From the NCBI RefSeq assembly GCF_001543145.1, contig NZ_CP014160.1, positions 1,550,001 to 1,614,000 on the forward strand: a stretch of DNA of 64,000 bases, written 5' to 3'. The notes below the pieces were generated by a model that worked only from the letters and a program-made list of their open reading frames with translations, made no database searches and was not told the origin of the DNA. The position numbers were made by a program, and so were the translations under genes. Below are positions 26,859 through 36,250 of the stretch, in pieces. The stretch comes from Aerococcus sanguinicola. Lineage in GTDB: Bacteria > Bacillota > Bacilli > Lactobacillales > Aerococcaceae. The stretch's first letter is position 1, and every line of letters begins with the position of its first letter.

Positions 26859-27401
26859 ATGAACCTTTTGTTTAGGATCCTTTTATATATATCATCATAT
26901 CTTCCACTTGTTGTTTTGATTTTCATTCAAAATATGTATGATTTAACTTGGAAAGCTGCCTATAAGACACTAGTAAACAATATTTTTTTTTGGAAAGTAG
27001 TATTTTTAGCAGTATTATTTTCAAGTATGGCATTAATATTCTGGTTAATTGCTATAAAAAAGGAAAGTGCATCTGATGGCAGGAAATATAGTGTTGATAA
27101 TTTGAAAGAAATTGATGTAGAAGTACTGAATTATTTTGTAACCTACATAGTACCTTTGTTATCATTAGATATATCTTCTAAAACTAGTATACTAGTTAAT
27201 TTTCTGTTTATTGTATTATTAGGAATATATTTCGTAAGGAATAATGCTCTCCATTTTAATATTATGTTAATTTTATTAGGATACCATATATACACGAATG
27301 ATAAAGATCATATTATTATTTCTAAAAGAACATTATATGAAATAAAAAATAACGCTCTCAAAGCTGATCAAATAGGTACTAGTCAAATTTTTTACATTTA
27401 A
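26859..27401 (+). CDS. kwaA: Kiwa anti-phage membrane protein KwaA
   Basis: A 180-residue protein with four predicted membrane helices (about residues 6-25, 43-63, 86-102 with the preceding NYFVTYIVPLLSLD, and 109-141). Its hydrophilic C-terminus ends in a DKDHIIISKRTLYEIK stretch. Length, topology and pairing with a DUF4868 gene fit KwaA. On its own the similarity is weaker than that of KwaB, so the call rests partly on context. The two genes are 7 bp apart and share a terminator. Confidence 0.65.
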   Translation: MNLLFRILLYISSYLPLVVLIFIQNMYDLTWKAAYKTLVNNIFFWKVVFLAVLFSSMALIFWLIAIKKESASDGRKYSVDNLKEIDVEVLNYFVTYIVPLLSLDISSKTSILVNFLFIVLLGIYFVRNNALHFNIMLILLGYHIYTNDKDHIIISKRTLYEIKNNALKADQIGTSQIFYI

Positions 27402-27485
27402 CTTTTTTAATATTATAGATATTCGTTAATAAACTATATTCTTAAGTTAATAAAAGATCAAACTGAAAGATTAAATTTTAAAATC

Positions 27486-27553
27486 AAGGCAACTGAAAAT
27501 GTAGATTATAAGCAGATTTACATACCCATTAACACATTTTCAGTTGCCTTTTA
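27486..27553 (+). terminator. terminator after kwaA
   Basis: AAGGCAACTGAAAATGT is repeated as its exact reverse complement ACATTTTCAGTTGCCTT across a ~32-base spacer, followed by TTT. Confidence 0.75.
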
Positions 27554-27608
27554 ATCTAGTGTTTCAGATTGACTTTTTAGAATAAAATAAATGAAAGCGA
27601 GAATACCG

Positions 27609-30281
27609 ATGAAAAAATCCTTCCTACCTCTAGCCACGACTTCCTTGATCCTCACCGCATTTCTTGCCCAGGGCGAGCAGGTCCAGGCCGAAGAGCAGCC
27701 CGCTGCAGAATACGCTGCGAGTGATAAGCTAGTTGAAAGCAGCCCAGCAGCAGATTTAGCTAGACCAAGCGAAGTAAAACCAGCGCCAACTCGTCCAGAA
27801 TCTGCTCCTAGTGAGGAAGCAAGTTCAAGCTCTGCCGATGACCGCCACCAAGCCTATCGTAAAGAGCAGGATCAGAAGGTTATTGAAGACTATGAGAAAT
27901 TAGTTGAAACGCCGGTTGAGGTGGTGATTTCTAATACTAATGAGAGTATTAAAATGCCTCCCCAGGATGAAAACGAGGATGTCATTTATAAGCAAACTTA
28001 TACCGGCAAAGCTGTTATTCCAAAAGGTGAATCTATACCAACCTTGGACTTGGATACTAATTTGGATGAACCAATTATTCTGCAGTCATTCGTAAATCTT
28101 GATCAAGAAAAAGCTAAAATAGATGGCCTAGCAGCGATTAAAGAATTACGTTCGATTGTTTGGGATATGGAAGGAAACAGTGAATTAATCGGTGAACAAG
28201 TTAATCCTAAAACTGGCGAACGGGTTGAGGGGGTTTGGATTAATGGTAAACGTCTTCGAGATCGATTGAAAGCTGAAGGTATTAGTACCAAGGAAGAATA
28301 TGTTAATCGTCTTTCGTGGAATAGTGATTTAGAAAATTTAGCTTTGTTAAATCTAGGGGAAGCTAAGGATGCTTATTTTTCTTTAAGAGATTATGAAGAG
28401 CTTTCTAAAACGACTAATGCTAATGAATCATATTGCGATAGAGTAGTCCTTAATGAAATTAATAGTTCTTTGACTTTAAAAGAAAATATTGTTAAACAGT
28501 TTGGGTTAGATGTTATAACTCAGCATAGTTATAATCAAGGGATAGAAGAATCAAATATTTCAAAATTTTTGAATCTAGTATTAAATCCTAGAAATAGGTC
28601 ATTCGCCTTAGCTGTAGATTATCAGCCATGGGAATCAGATAGACCTAAATCATTTAGTCTAATATCTTCAGATAAATATCAGGAAAAAGATGCTTCCAAG
28701 AATTATAAAGGCGAATTTATTATTCTGTTTAACCAAAATTTTAAAGAGCATAGCCAATATCAAAGTATTGATTTTCCACCAATTTTTGAAGGATCACAAT
28801 ATGAATTGCCAATTTTTGTAAACTCTTATGGTGCGAGTCGTAGATTGGTACACAGCTTTGAAGGAAATAGGTATTCATTAAATTCTGAAATTGTTAAATT
28901 CAATGAGGATGGGTCAATAACAGCTCTTAAGCCTGGAAAAACAATTTTATTTATTAATATTGACGGTATACTTAAATCGATGACTGTGGAAGTTGTACCT
29001 TCACCGATTGTTGAAGATAAAATAACTGTATGGGACGGTAAATATGTTTACCCAATATACATAAAAAATCCTGATATGTATGTTGGAGAAGAGCGCGTGA
29101 TAGAGGAGGGTCGACCTTCTTTACGCTATTATTTAACCCGAGATATTTTATCGGTAGATGGTAAATTTTTAAATAGAGAGTTTTTGAAAGATTGGGAGAT
29201 TCCAGGGATTGATCAGGTTATTGAATATGGAACTAAGAAAAGACCTGATAAGAAAGCTGCACCTAGAGATGTAATTACAGGCCACCTTTACGAATCCATC
29301 CCCGGTTACTTCGAAGTTCTCCCAGGCTACCACATCCGCCTGGTCCCTGAAACCGAAGATCAGGTGCTTCGAATTAATGAGCAGAATTTCAAGACGGTGA
29401 TTCAGCCGCGCGACGATCTGGCTTTGGGTGAGCATGTGATCATCCAGGACGGCGTGAATCGCTATACCGAGGTCACCAATCGGATTTATAAGGGCCACCA
29501 GAATAATATCCTCAAGACCCAGGAGATTTCTCGCCAGGACTTCCCCGGCCAAGACCTGATTATTGGTGTTGGCACAGGCAAGGGTGGTGCAGAACTTCCT
29601 GGAGAGGAGGGCCCTGTAGAGAAAGCACCAGCTTCAAGAGTTCCTGAAGAGACTGTTTCTGAGACGAAAGTAACGCCAGTTAAGGAGACGGGTGAAAAAG
29701 CACCGAATCTTAGCCCAGGTCATGCGGCTAAGCAAGAGGGGACTGAGATGCCTCATGTAGAGGAGGATAGACCGACTCCTTCGCGCAACGGACAGGCTGA
29801 GGAAGAAGGTTTTGATCAGGTGACGACGGGTGCTGTAAGTACGGAAGCTTCTGTTGAAGGTCCAGTTGTGGCAGCAGCTCAAGACGAAGTTGGTCCTGAT
29901 CTAGTAAGTGCAGTAGCAGTGTCTATAGATTCTGGTCAGATGAGTCAAGGTATTGATGAAGTATCTGCAAGTGAAGCGCTTGCATCTCAAGATGAGAAGT
30001 CAATGGATCACTCGGAAGCTCAAGGAAGCCGAGCAGGTGCCTCAGAAGAGTCTGATTCAGCGAAGGACCAAGCAAAGGGTAAGATTGCTCAAGTGACAGC
30101 TTCTAGTCAGTCGCAAGTAAGGTCCAGTTCAGATCCATTTGTTCACAGCCCAAGCGTTTCCACCCAGCTCCCCAAGACAGGCGCACGATCACTCCAGCCT
30201 GCCCTAAGCCTAGGACTGTCTAGCCTAGCACTCGGCTTGTGTCTAAGTTTGCGTGCTGGCAAGAAGGGGAGAAAAGAGTAA
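27609..30281 (+). CDS. LPXTG-anchored surface protein, mosaic
   Basis: An 890-residue wall protein: signal peptide ending near VQAEE, a Ser/Pro/Glu-rich segment, a central region with a divergent CAP/SCP-like stretch (LSWNSDLENLALLNLGEA), a Big-2-like piece (ALKPGKTILFIN), a low-complexity stalk, then the sorting signal LPKTG, a hydrophobic helix and a basic tail. Sortase would attach it to peptidoglycan. Codons for about 27950-29270 are AT-rich while both ends are GC-rich, suggesting a swapped central domain. An upstream in-frame ATG at 27591 has no ribosome-binding site. ATG 27609 is preferred weakly. The ligand is unknown. Confidence 0.82.
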   Translation: MKKSFLPLATTSLILTAFLAQGEQVQAEEQPAAEYAASDKLVESSPAADLARPSEVKPAPTRPESAPSEEASSSSADDRHQAYRKEQDQKVIEDYEKLVETPVEVVISNTNESIKMPPQDENEDVIYKQTYTGKAVIPKGESIPTLDLDTNLDEPIILQSFVNLDQEKAKIDGLAAIKELRSIVWDMEGNSELIGEQVNPKTGERVEGVWINGKRLRDRLKAEGISTKEEYVNRLSWNSDLENLALLNLGEAKDAYFSLRDYEELSKTTNANESYCDRVVLNEINSSLTLKENIVKQFGLDVITQHSYNQGIEESNISKFLNLVLNPRNRSFALAVDYQPWESDRPKSFSLISSDKYQEKDASKNYKGEFIILFNQNFKEHSQYQSIDFPPIFEGSQYELPIFVNSYGASRRLVHSFEGNRYSLNSEIVKFNEDGSITALKPGKTILFINIDGILKSMTVEVVPSPIVEDKITVWDGKYVYPIYIKNPDMYVGEERVIEEGRPSLRYYLTRDILSVDGKFLNREFLKDWEIPGIDQVIEYGTKKRPDKKAAPRDVITGHLYESIPGYFEVLPGYHIRLVPETEDQVLRINEQNFKTVIQPRDDLALGEHVIIQDGVNRYTEVTNRIYKGHQNNILKTQEISRQDFPGQDLIIGVGTGKGGAELPGEEGPVEKAPASRVPEETVSETKVTPVKETGEKAPNLSPGHAAKQEGTEMPHVEEDRPTPSRNGQAEEEGFDQVTTGAVSTEASVEGPVVAAAQDEVGPDLVSAVAVSIDSGQMSQGIDEVSASEALASQDEKSMDHSEAQGSRAGASEESDSAKDQAKGKIAQVTASSQSQVRSSSDPFVHSPSVSTQLPKTGARSLQPALSLGLSSLALGLCLSLRAGKKGRKE

Positions 30282-30303
30282 TGATAGAGGATAGCTAAAT
30301 AAG

Positions 30304-30341
30304 GACATCCCCCTAGAAGTAGTGTTTCTAGGGGGATGTAT
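30304..30341 (+). terminator. terminator of the LPXTG gene
   Basis: ACATCCCCCTAGAA pairs with TTCTAGGGGGATGT, 22 bp after the stop. A near-copy of this hairpin ends the lipoprotein gene at 32418. Confidence 0.8.
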
Positions 30342-30523
30342 TGTGCATGGAAGCTTTTTTGCTTTTTGAGGTGGTATAATAGAGGTGAATTTGTGGTGGG
30401 AGGACTGGCAAAAACTATCAATCTGAAATTAGCTTTGATATTTGGAGAACAATTATTTTGAGAGTAAAGTAATTTTATGAGACAAATTTTTTAAGTTATT
30501 GAAGTTTAGAAAAATTAGATGGG

Positions 30524-31624
30524 GTGTTTTATATCAATCAACATGAACAAGTAAATTTACTATCAAAAAGTTTAATTAGTTATGATGGTCAGACATTGTT
30601 AAGGTTAATGTCAACAGTAAATGATGGTGTCTTTATATTGTTTATACTACCTTATTTAGCTTTACATATACGTTCTTCAAGTGAATTTTTAGAATTAGAA
30701 ATGAATAATGATGATTTCGTTGAAAAAGTAAAAGATATTAGGAATGGTCTTAAGTTTTTCTCTGATGGCCATTCTAAAACTCGTAGAAAGGTCAAAGAAG
30801 TATCTGATACACAAGATAATTTTTTTGTAAATCTAATGCGATTTCCTATACTTAAAAATTTAAAATTGCATTATGATTTAGGAATATATTTTGATGAAAA
30901 AGGTAACTTGATTGGGAATACTCAATGCGCTTCAATATGCTTAAATATAGAATATGATCAAAACATTTTAGGAGAAGAGTGTTTTAAAATAGGATGTGGA
31001 ATGGGCTCTCAAATACGGTCTATAGTAGAATATAATAGATGTTTTATTGACTTTTCAGATGTGACTTTATTTAAGGATAAAAAACCTGTTCTATTTTATA
31101 AAGATTATCATACAGATAAAATGGATAATGTATTTCGAATAGCTCTAAGTAAAGAGCAGAATTTAATGTTACTTCATTTAGCCAGTATATTGGGGTTCAC
31201 CAATAATTATCTTTTGAGATATCTTGATGCCGATAATAACTGGGTATTTCGTATTCTATATGTTAACGTTCATAATGTTTTTACCGCATTAAATAGATTT
31301 GAAGCATATTTACAACAAAACGATAAGGAGAAAATTAATCTCTCTCAATTAACTTCATTGCTAAATTATGGGAAAAAGGAAATTATTTCTAGTACTTTTA
31401 GAAATTGTATGATGCACTATGGATTTATTGATAAAAATTCCAGTGTAGTGATATCAAAAAATAATTTTAACACAGGGAAAATGTGGTTTGGTTTAGTAGA
31501 AGAGTGTTTTAATGGTAAAAAATATGAAGAATACCATCAAGATTTAATACAATATTCAAAAGAACTAGAACAATGGTTAAATTCTTTCTTTAATTTTGAA
31601 AAAGAAAGGTTAACTAGACTTTAG
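30524..31624 (+). CDS. unknown AT-rich protein with HEPN-like R-N-x3-H motif
   Basis: A 366-residue soluble protein with no family I recognise. Near residues 287-292 the sequence TFRNCMMHYGF has the R-N-x-x-x-H pattern of HEPN RNases, set in a mostly helical C-terminal region. The N-terminal ~200 residues have no identifiable domain. It stands alone between an LPXTG gene and a lipoprotein gene in the accessory region. HEPN proteins often act as toxins or abortive-infection effectors, but no antitoxin neighbour is visible. The GTG start at 30524 is weakly supported, as its ribosome-binding site is poor. Confidence 0.5.
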   Translation: MFYINQHEQVNLLSKSLISYDGQTLLRLMSTVNDGVFILFILPYLALHIRSSSEFLELEMNNDDFVEKVKDIRNGLKFFSDGHSKTRRKVKEVSDTQDNFFVNLMRFPILKNLKLHYDLGIYFDEKGNLIGNTQCASICLNIEYDQNILGEECFKIGCGMGSQIRSIVEYNRCFIDFSDVTLFKDKKPVLFYKDYHTDKMDNVFRIALSKEQNLMLLHLASILGFTNNYLLRYLDADNNWVFRILYVNVHNVFTALNRFEAYLQQNDKEKINLSQLTSLLNYGKKEIISSTFRNCMMHYGFIDKNSSVVISKNNFNTGKMWFGLVEECFNGKKYEEYHQDLIQYSKELEQWLNSFFNFEKERLTRL

Positions 31625-31697
31625 TAGCTTAGTTTAAAGTATTGGAAACTAATTTTTTTAGCTAGCCATGATATTTTAGATAGAGAGGAAGTATCCT

Positions 31698-32393
31698 ATG
31701 AAAGGCAAAATAAGTTTACTTTTACTCGCTAGCCTGGCCTTGTCCGCCTGCGCTGGATCGACCACTGACCAGGGAGCGGCATCAAGTGTTTCTGAATCTG
31801 CACCTAAACAAGCAGTTTCATCAGTCGCCAAAGTTCAATCTTCTAGCACTTCATCAAGTGAGAGCTCAAGCCAACCCAACAGCTCTGAGAGTCAGGCACC
31901 AGCTAAGCGCGAGGAAGCACCAGTTGAGCCAGATTCCAGAGCTCTCTACCAAGCCGAGGAGTACCAAGAATCCAAGGAATATCCCGGCTACACCAACAAA
32001 GAAGTTGAAATGGTCCGGGTCTGGTTAAGTTTAATGGATAATACCGAGCTTTTTCCTTATGGCAATGATGGCGACCACATAGACGCTAGTTTCTTACCAG
32101 CAGGAAGCCCAGTGGATCCCAACGCGCCAGAGCTTTCTCCAGTCTGGCCCAATGACACCTGGAGTTTACATATGGGCAAAACCATGGCAGGGGCTTCCAT
32201 CTTCCAATATTCCAGTAATTACGATGGCACGGTTACTATTTATCGGTGCCCCTACCACTGGCACAGTAGTCCAGAAGCCGACGCAGCACTTGCAGTCGAA
32301 GTCTTAGAAAATGCCTTCGTACTACCTGTCGAACCCTACACCCCAAGCCAAGTCCAACCACTCCTCGATGCATTGCAAATATGGGACGAGTGA
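31698..32393 (+). CDS. putative lipoprotein of unknown function
   Basis: The signal peptide ends in the lipobox ALSACA (Cys19), followed by a Ser-rich linker (about residues 25-75) and a ~130-residue globular domain. That domain resembles uncharacterised secreted domains of lactic acid bacteria (EVEMVRVWLSLM, YSSNYDGTVTIYRCPYHW). ATG 31698 follows AGAGAGGAAG. GC content is higher than that of its neighbours, so it looks like a core surface gene among acquired ones. The function is not known. Confidence 0.75.
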   Translation: MKGKISLLLLASLALSACAGSTTDQGAASSVSESAPKQAVSSVAKVQSSSTSSSESSSQPNSSESQAPAKREEAPVEPDSRALYQAEEYQESKEYPGYTNKEVEMVRVWLSLMDNTELFPYGNDGDHIDASFLPAGSPVDPNAPELSPVWPNDTWSLHMGKTMAGASIFQYSSNYDGTVTIYRCPYHWHSSPEADAALAVEVLENAFVLPVEPYTPSQVQPLLDALQIWDE

Positions 32394-32417
32394 AAGACTT
32401 CCCACATAACCGCAAAA

Positions 32418-32450
32418 AATCCCCCTAGAACTAGCAGCCTCTAGGGGGAT
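32418..32450 (+). terminator. terminator of the lipoprotein gene
   Basis: ATCCCCCTAGA pairs with TCTAGGGGGAT, almost identical to the hairpin at 30304. Confidence 0.8.
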
Positions 32451-32622
32451 ATCTTGTAATGTAGATCTATCTGTGCTCAGTGTATTGTTCTAGTGGTTGA
32501 ACGCTATTCTTGGTGGTTGAACAAGAAGTGATAATCGACTAGCCCATACTAACCCACACGCTTATCCCACACCTAAGCGATAAATATTCCGTGAAGCTAG
32601 AACTTTAAGGGAGTGAGCTGAC

Positions 32623-32691
32623 ATGATTGGTCTACATACTTTCTACGGTTATTATAGCATTGAATGGGACGATTGGGTAATTGTGGATTAA
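32623..32691 (+). CDS. possible 22-residue peptide
   Basis: ATG 32623 lies nine bases after GGGAG and opens a frame encoding MIGLHTFYGYYSIEWDDW and a few more residues. It has no similarity I recognise. The rest of 32394-32977 holds only the terminator and AT-rich sequence. Support is limited to the ribosome-binding site and the unusual aromatic, acidic composition. Confidence 0.2.
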   Translation: MIGLHTFYGYYSIEWDDWVIVD

Positions 32692-32977
32692 ATTTATTAA
32701 CTACGACTCGATTTCAATTGCAGGGGGTCCATATTCATTTGAAAATTTAGTTTAGTCTATTAAATTACTGATGAAACACATAATCTGTATTTTTTCTTTT
32801 GGCTTTTAACAATGACACAACACTGAAATCTAAGGTAAAGGTTAATCTCAAAGTATTGTGTAGATTAAATTCAAATAATAATTCTGGAAAACACTAGATA
32901 TAGTGCGAAGGTTATGTTGAAAAAACTATATGTAGTCGTTTAGAATTGAACTATAAGAATTATGGAGGGGATTAATA

Positions 32978-33982
32978 ATGAGATTAAGCAAGTATAACTT
33001 AGAAGAAGACTTTGTAATCGAAGGTTTGTGGTTTTTGGATGGTCAAAATATTAGAGATCACTATTTTGGAAGTTTAACATATAATTCAGATAATATTATA
33101 TTAAGAATTCAGGGTTTAGATGTAGAAACAGATCAAATCCAAAGATTATATGGTTTATCGCAAGATGGAAAACTTATAATTTTGAATAATATTATCATGA
33201 AGAAGTGGAATAGTTCAATACCCGGCTACGTAGTTAGTGATTTTATAGTAAATTCATTTTTTATCATTGAAGTGCTTTTTGGCGAGGCTTTCAATGAGAA
33301 TGGTATAAACTCTGATGTGTTGGATCTTTTTTCAAAAGACTACAGAATATTAAAAGTTGATAAATTAAAGTTTGGGATCGAGACGATTACTGATATTTTA
33401 AATAGGAAAAACTTTGAAGAAATAGAAGATCGAATTAATAGTACCTATCAGTTTATATTTAAACCTTCCTCGGCGATAAAATACACTATTACAGATCAAA
33501 ACCTTCTAATTAAAGAAGTGCTACAACCTATACCCCATCATGGATGGCATAGTTTTACATATAAGGAAGAGATTAATTATATTTTATCTAGTACAAATGG
33601 AGTGATCGATTTTTATGAATTGCTAGATCACGCAAATTATATAAAAAATTTGTATGAATTTGTCTTATTTAAAAGTTTAAGACATACGTTCATAGAATTC
33701 ACTAAAGAATTGAATAATGATAATCAAAATGTACAAAATACAAAGGTTCAGATAGAACAGAATAAAGAAAAAAATAGAGCTCCAATAGTCAAAGGAAGAT
33801 ATTATTATACTCAATTATGCAGTAATAATGTAGTAGGAAAAGGGTTAAGAATGACTGCAAATTCAATATTTAAAAATTTCGAAGATTTGATTCAAAGTTG
33901 GTATCAAGAAAAAGAGAAGTTGCAGTTCATTGTTGACGGTATTATTGCTGATTTTATCAATGCCAACTTTTGCAGAAAATAA
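32978..33982 (+). CDS. ApeA-like abortive-infection protein, N-terminal part
   Basis: Residues 8-70 (EDFVIEGLWFLDG, then HYFGSLTYNSDNIILRIQG, then LYGLSQDGKLIIL) fit the N-terminal domain of ApeA. A middle helical region follows, including LLDHANYIKNLYEFVLF. ApeA proteins are single-chain anti-phage effectors whose C-terminal HEPN RNase domain cleaves RNA after infection. Here the frame ends at 33982, just after IVDGIIADFIN, and the expected HEPN part continues in the +1 frame. GGAGGGG precedes ATG 32978. The gene is therefore frameshifted, or split with an unusual decoding step. Confidence 0.65.
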   Translation: MRLSKYNLEEDFVIEGLWFLDGQNIRDHYFGSLTYNSDNIILRIQGLDVETDQIQRLYGLSQDGKLIILNNIIMKKWNSSIPGYVVSDFIVNSFFIIEVLFGEAFNENGINSDVLDLFSKDYRILKVDKLKFGIETITDILNRKNFEEIEDRINSTYQFIFKPSSAIKYTITDQNLLIKEVLQPIPHHGWHSFTYKEEINYILSSTNGVIDFYELLDHANYIKNLYEFVLFKSLRHTFIEFTKELNNDNQNVQNTKVQIEQNKEKNRAPIVKGRYYYTQLCSNNVVGKGLRMTANSIFKNFEDLIQSWYQEKEKLQFIVDGIIADFINANFCRK

Positions 33983-34460
33983 ACTATTGAATTTAATTAG
34001 ATATTTAGAAGTATTCTGCAGGAATTATAGAGAAATAAAGGATAATAAACCTCAAGAATACTATGAAAATCAAGCTAGAATTTTAGAATATATTCAAGAT
34101 AATGTAGATGTTGAATTTACTAAGGTTTTTTCTGAGAATATTAAATATGATGATGAAAAAAACCTTAGGAAAAAATTAAATACATTATTTAAAGAGCTTC
34201 CTGATCCAATAAAAAGTGAAATAAAACAAGAAGACAAGAGTCCTTCCAAGTCAATATCTAGTCTTGCACACAAGTTAGTTGATACTCGAAATTATCGTAC
34301 TCATGGAGATGATCCTGATAAATATAAAAGTAGAATTACAGATCCTAATGAGGTCGTAGAGATACTAAATCTTCTAGAGCAGATTCTGCACTACTTAGTA
34401 ATGAATGAACTTGGAGTACCAAAAACAGCGATTAGAGAATTTCAGATGAATCGTTTTTAA
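33930..34460 (+). pseudogene. HEPN RNase part of the ApeA-like protein (out of frame)
   Basis: This frame overlaps the previous one by 53 bp and encodes PTFAENKLLNLIRYLEVFCR. It then has a helical domain with LVDTRNYRTHGDD, the HEPN catalytic R-N-x3-H motif. It fits the C-terminal half of ApeA. No ribosome-binding site stands before its first ATG (33960) or TTG (33930), so separate translation is unlikely. One inserted base near 33950-33960 would explain the split. A +1 shift at AAA-TAA (33977-33982) is an alternative. Confidence 0.65.
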
Positions 34461-34516
34461 AGTATATTTACTTTTTGAATTTTTGAGATATGCAGAATTA
34501 ATTTGAAGGAGAATGT

Positions 34517-36028
34517 ATGGACTTAATTACTTTGAAAAATATTGGCTTAAATAAAGGGATAAATACTGAAGATTTAAGAAAAAGTGGGATTAGCTTGAGA
34601 GATGAAGAATTTGAATCTATCTCAAAGCTAGTAGACAAACTGTTATCTTTGGAAGGAGTAGAAATTGATAAGTTTATAAAGAAAAGTAATGGATTTGAAT
34701 GTGGATATGAAATACCACAAATTGGAAAAGAATTCGATTTGCTAAGATTTGGAAATAACTATAATTTAAATATTGAAATAAAAAATGGATCAACCATGGA
34801 AAAACAAATGAGTCAAATTCATAGAAATGAGTATTATTTAAAGGCAATAAATAATAACTTTGAAATTATTTCTGTAGATACGGGAACTAATACTTGTTTG
34901 GCTAGTAGTATTAAAAATGGAAATATTAATAGTATTATTGAGGTTGACTTTCTTTATATTTATAAAATGATCATTAACCAAGATATTATCCAAATGAGTA
35001 ATTTAGACGAGATATTTCATCCTAAATATTACTTAGTAAACCCTTTCAATAACACAAAAAAATTTTTAAAAGAAGAATATATGTTAACGAGTCATCAAGA
35101 AGAAATCCTAAAAACGTATCATAAAAGTTATTGTATAGCGGTCGAGGGTGGGCCTGGAACAGGTAAATCTCTATTGTTATATAGCATTGTGCAAGATTTG
35201 ATTAATAATTGCAATAAGACTAAAGAAGATATCTTAATTATACATTGTGGGACTTTGAATAGTGGGCATAGAAAATTACAGGAAAATGGTTTTAATATAG
35301 TCGAATCTAGATTTTTTAAAGCAGGAAAAATTTCTGAAAGCACTAAATATATATTTATTGATGAAGCACAAAGAATATTTCCAAATCAAATGGAAAATGT
35401 TATGAATCAGGCTGAAGAAAAAAATATACTGTTAAATTTTTTCTTTGATCCTTTTCAAACTTTTTTTGAAAATAGTGAAGGTGAAGAAGCAAAAGCAAAA
35501 TTTTTTGAATATATAGAGGAACATGATGGAAGAAAATATAAGTTAAGTAAGAATATTAGAACTAACCAAGATTTATCGGTATTTATAGATCAAGTTATGG
35601 AGTATAGACCAAAGCAAATTAAAGTTATTGATAACTCTGATGAGAAAATAAAATTAATTTACACTGCAGATCATGAACAAACTAAAGCAATATGTAAAGC
35701 ATATGGATATAAAAGATATAAAATATTGAGTTATACTCCTTCACAATACGACTATGATTTATTTGACGATTATAAAATAAGTGAAAACATTCCACAATAT
35801 ACGATAGGTCAAGAGTTTGACAAGACGGTAGTTATAATACCTGAATTCTTCTATTATGAGAGAAATCAAGAAGGAAAAATGGAAATAAAAAGTCCAACGA
35901 GAGGTAGTTATTACTCAGGACCGAAGATGTTATTTCAAAATATCACTAGGGCAACAACAGAAATAGTCTTTGTTATTGAAAATAATGAGGAAGTTTTCAA
36001 CTCGTTAATAAAATTTTTAAGTAGATAA
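34517..36028 (+). CDS. PD-(D/E)XK-like nuclease fused to a DUF2075-type helicase
   Basis: The N-terminal ~170 residues contain EFDLLRFGNNYNLNIEIKNG, the D...E-x-K pattern of a restriction-like nuclease. The C-terminal ~320 residues are a superfamily 1 helicase of the DUF2075/Schlafen-like group: Walker A VEGGPGTGKSLL, Walker B IFIDEAQRI, SKNIRTNQDL, YTIGQEFDKTVVII and the NITRATTEIVF motif VI. It probably acts on foreign DNA or RNA. AAGGAG precedes ATG 34517. It follows the ApeA-like frames by 56 bp on the same strand, suggesting a linked defence unit. I know of no named system with this exact pair. Confidence 0.7.
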   Translation: MDLITLKNIGLNKGINTEDLRKSGISLRDEEFESISKLVDKLLSLEGVEIDKFIKKSNGFECGYEIPQIGKEFDLLRFGNNYNLNIEIKNGSTMEKQMSQIHRNEYYLKAINNNFEIISVDTGTNTCLASSIKNGNINSIIEVDFLYIYKMIINQDIIQMSNLDEIFHPKYYLVNPFNNTKKFLKEEYMLTSHQEEILKTYHKSYCIAVEGGPGTGKSLLLYSIVQDLINNCNKTKEDILIIHCGTLNSGHRKLQENGFNIVESRFFKAGKISESTKYIFIDEAQRIFPNQMENVMNQAEEKNILLNFFFDPFQTFFENSEGEEAKAKFFEYIEEHDGRKYKLSKNIRTNQDLSVFIDQVMEYRPKQIKVIDNSDEKIKLIYTADHEQTKAICKAYGYKRYKILSYTPSQYDYDLFDDYKISENIPQYTIGQEFDKTVVIIPEFFYYERNQEGKMEIKSPTRGSYYSGPKMLFQNITRATTEIVFVIENNEEVFNSLIKFLSR

Positions 36029-36250
36029 TCATTTTTATATGTTGAAATGTAACTTAAAGCTACTATAAATTTATTATCATAATTGGATATAAATTTTATA
36101 TTTAAACTATATTTTTATGGTGAAACTGCTCCTAGATTTTAAAAATCATAAGATTAGATAAAAACTTTCACACCCATTAAGATCTTTGATACACCACCAT
36201 CCCCCAATTTGCTATAATTTTCTCATTATGGATTGTGGAGGAAGTGACTG

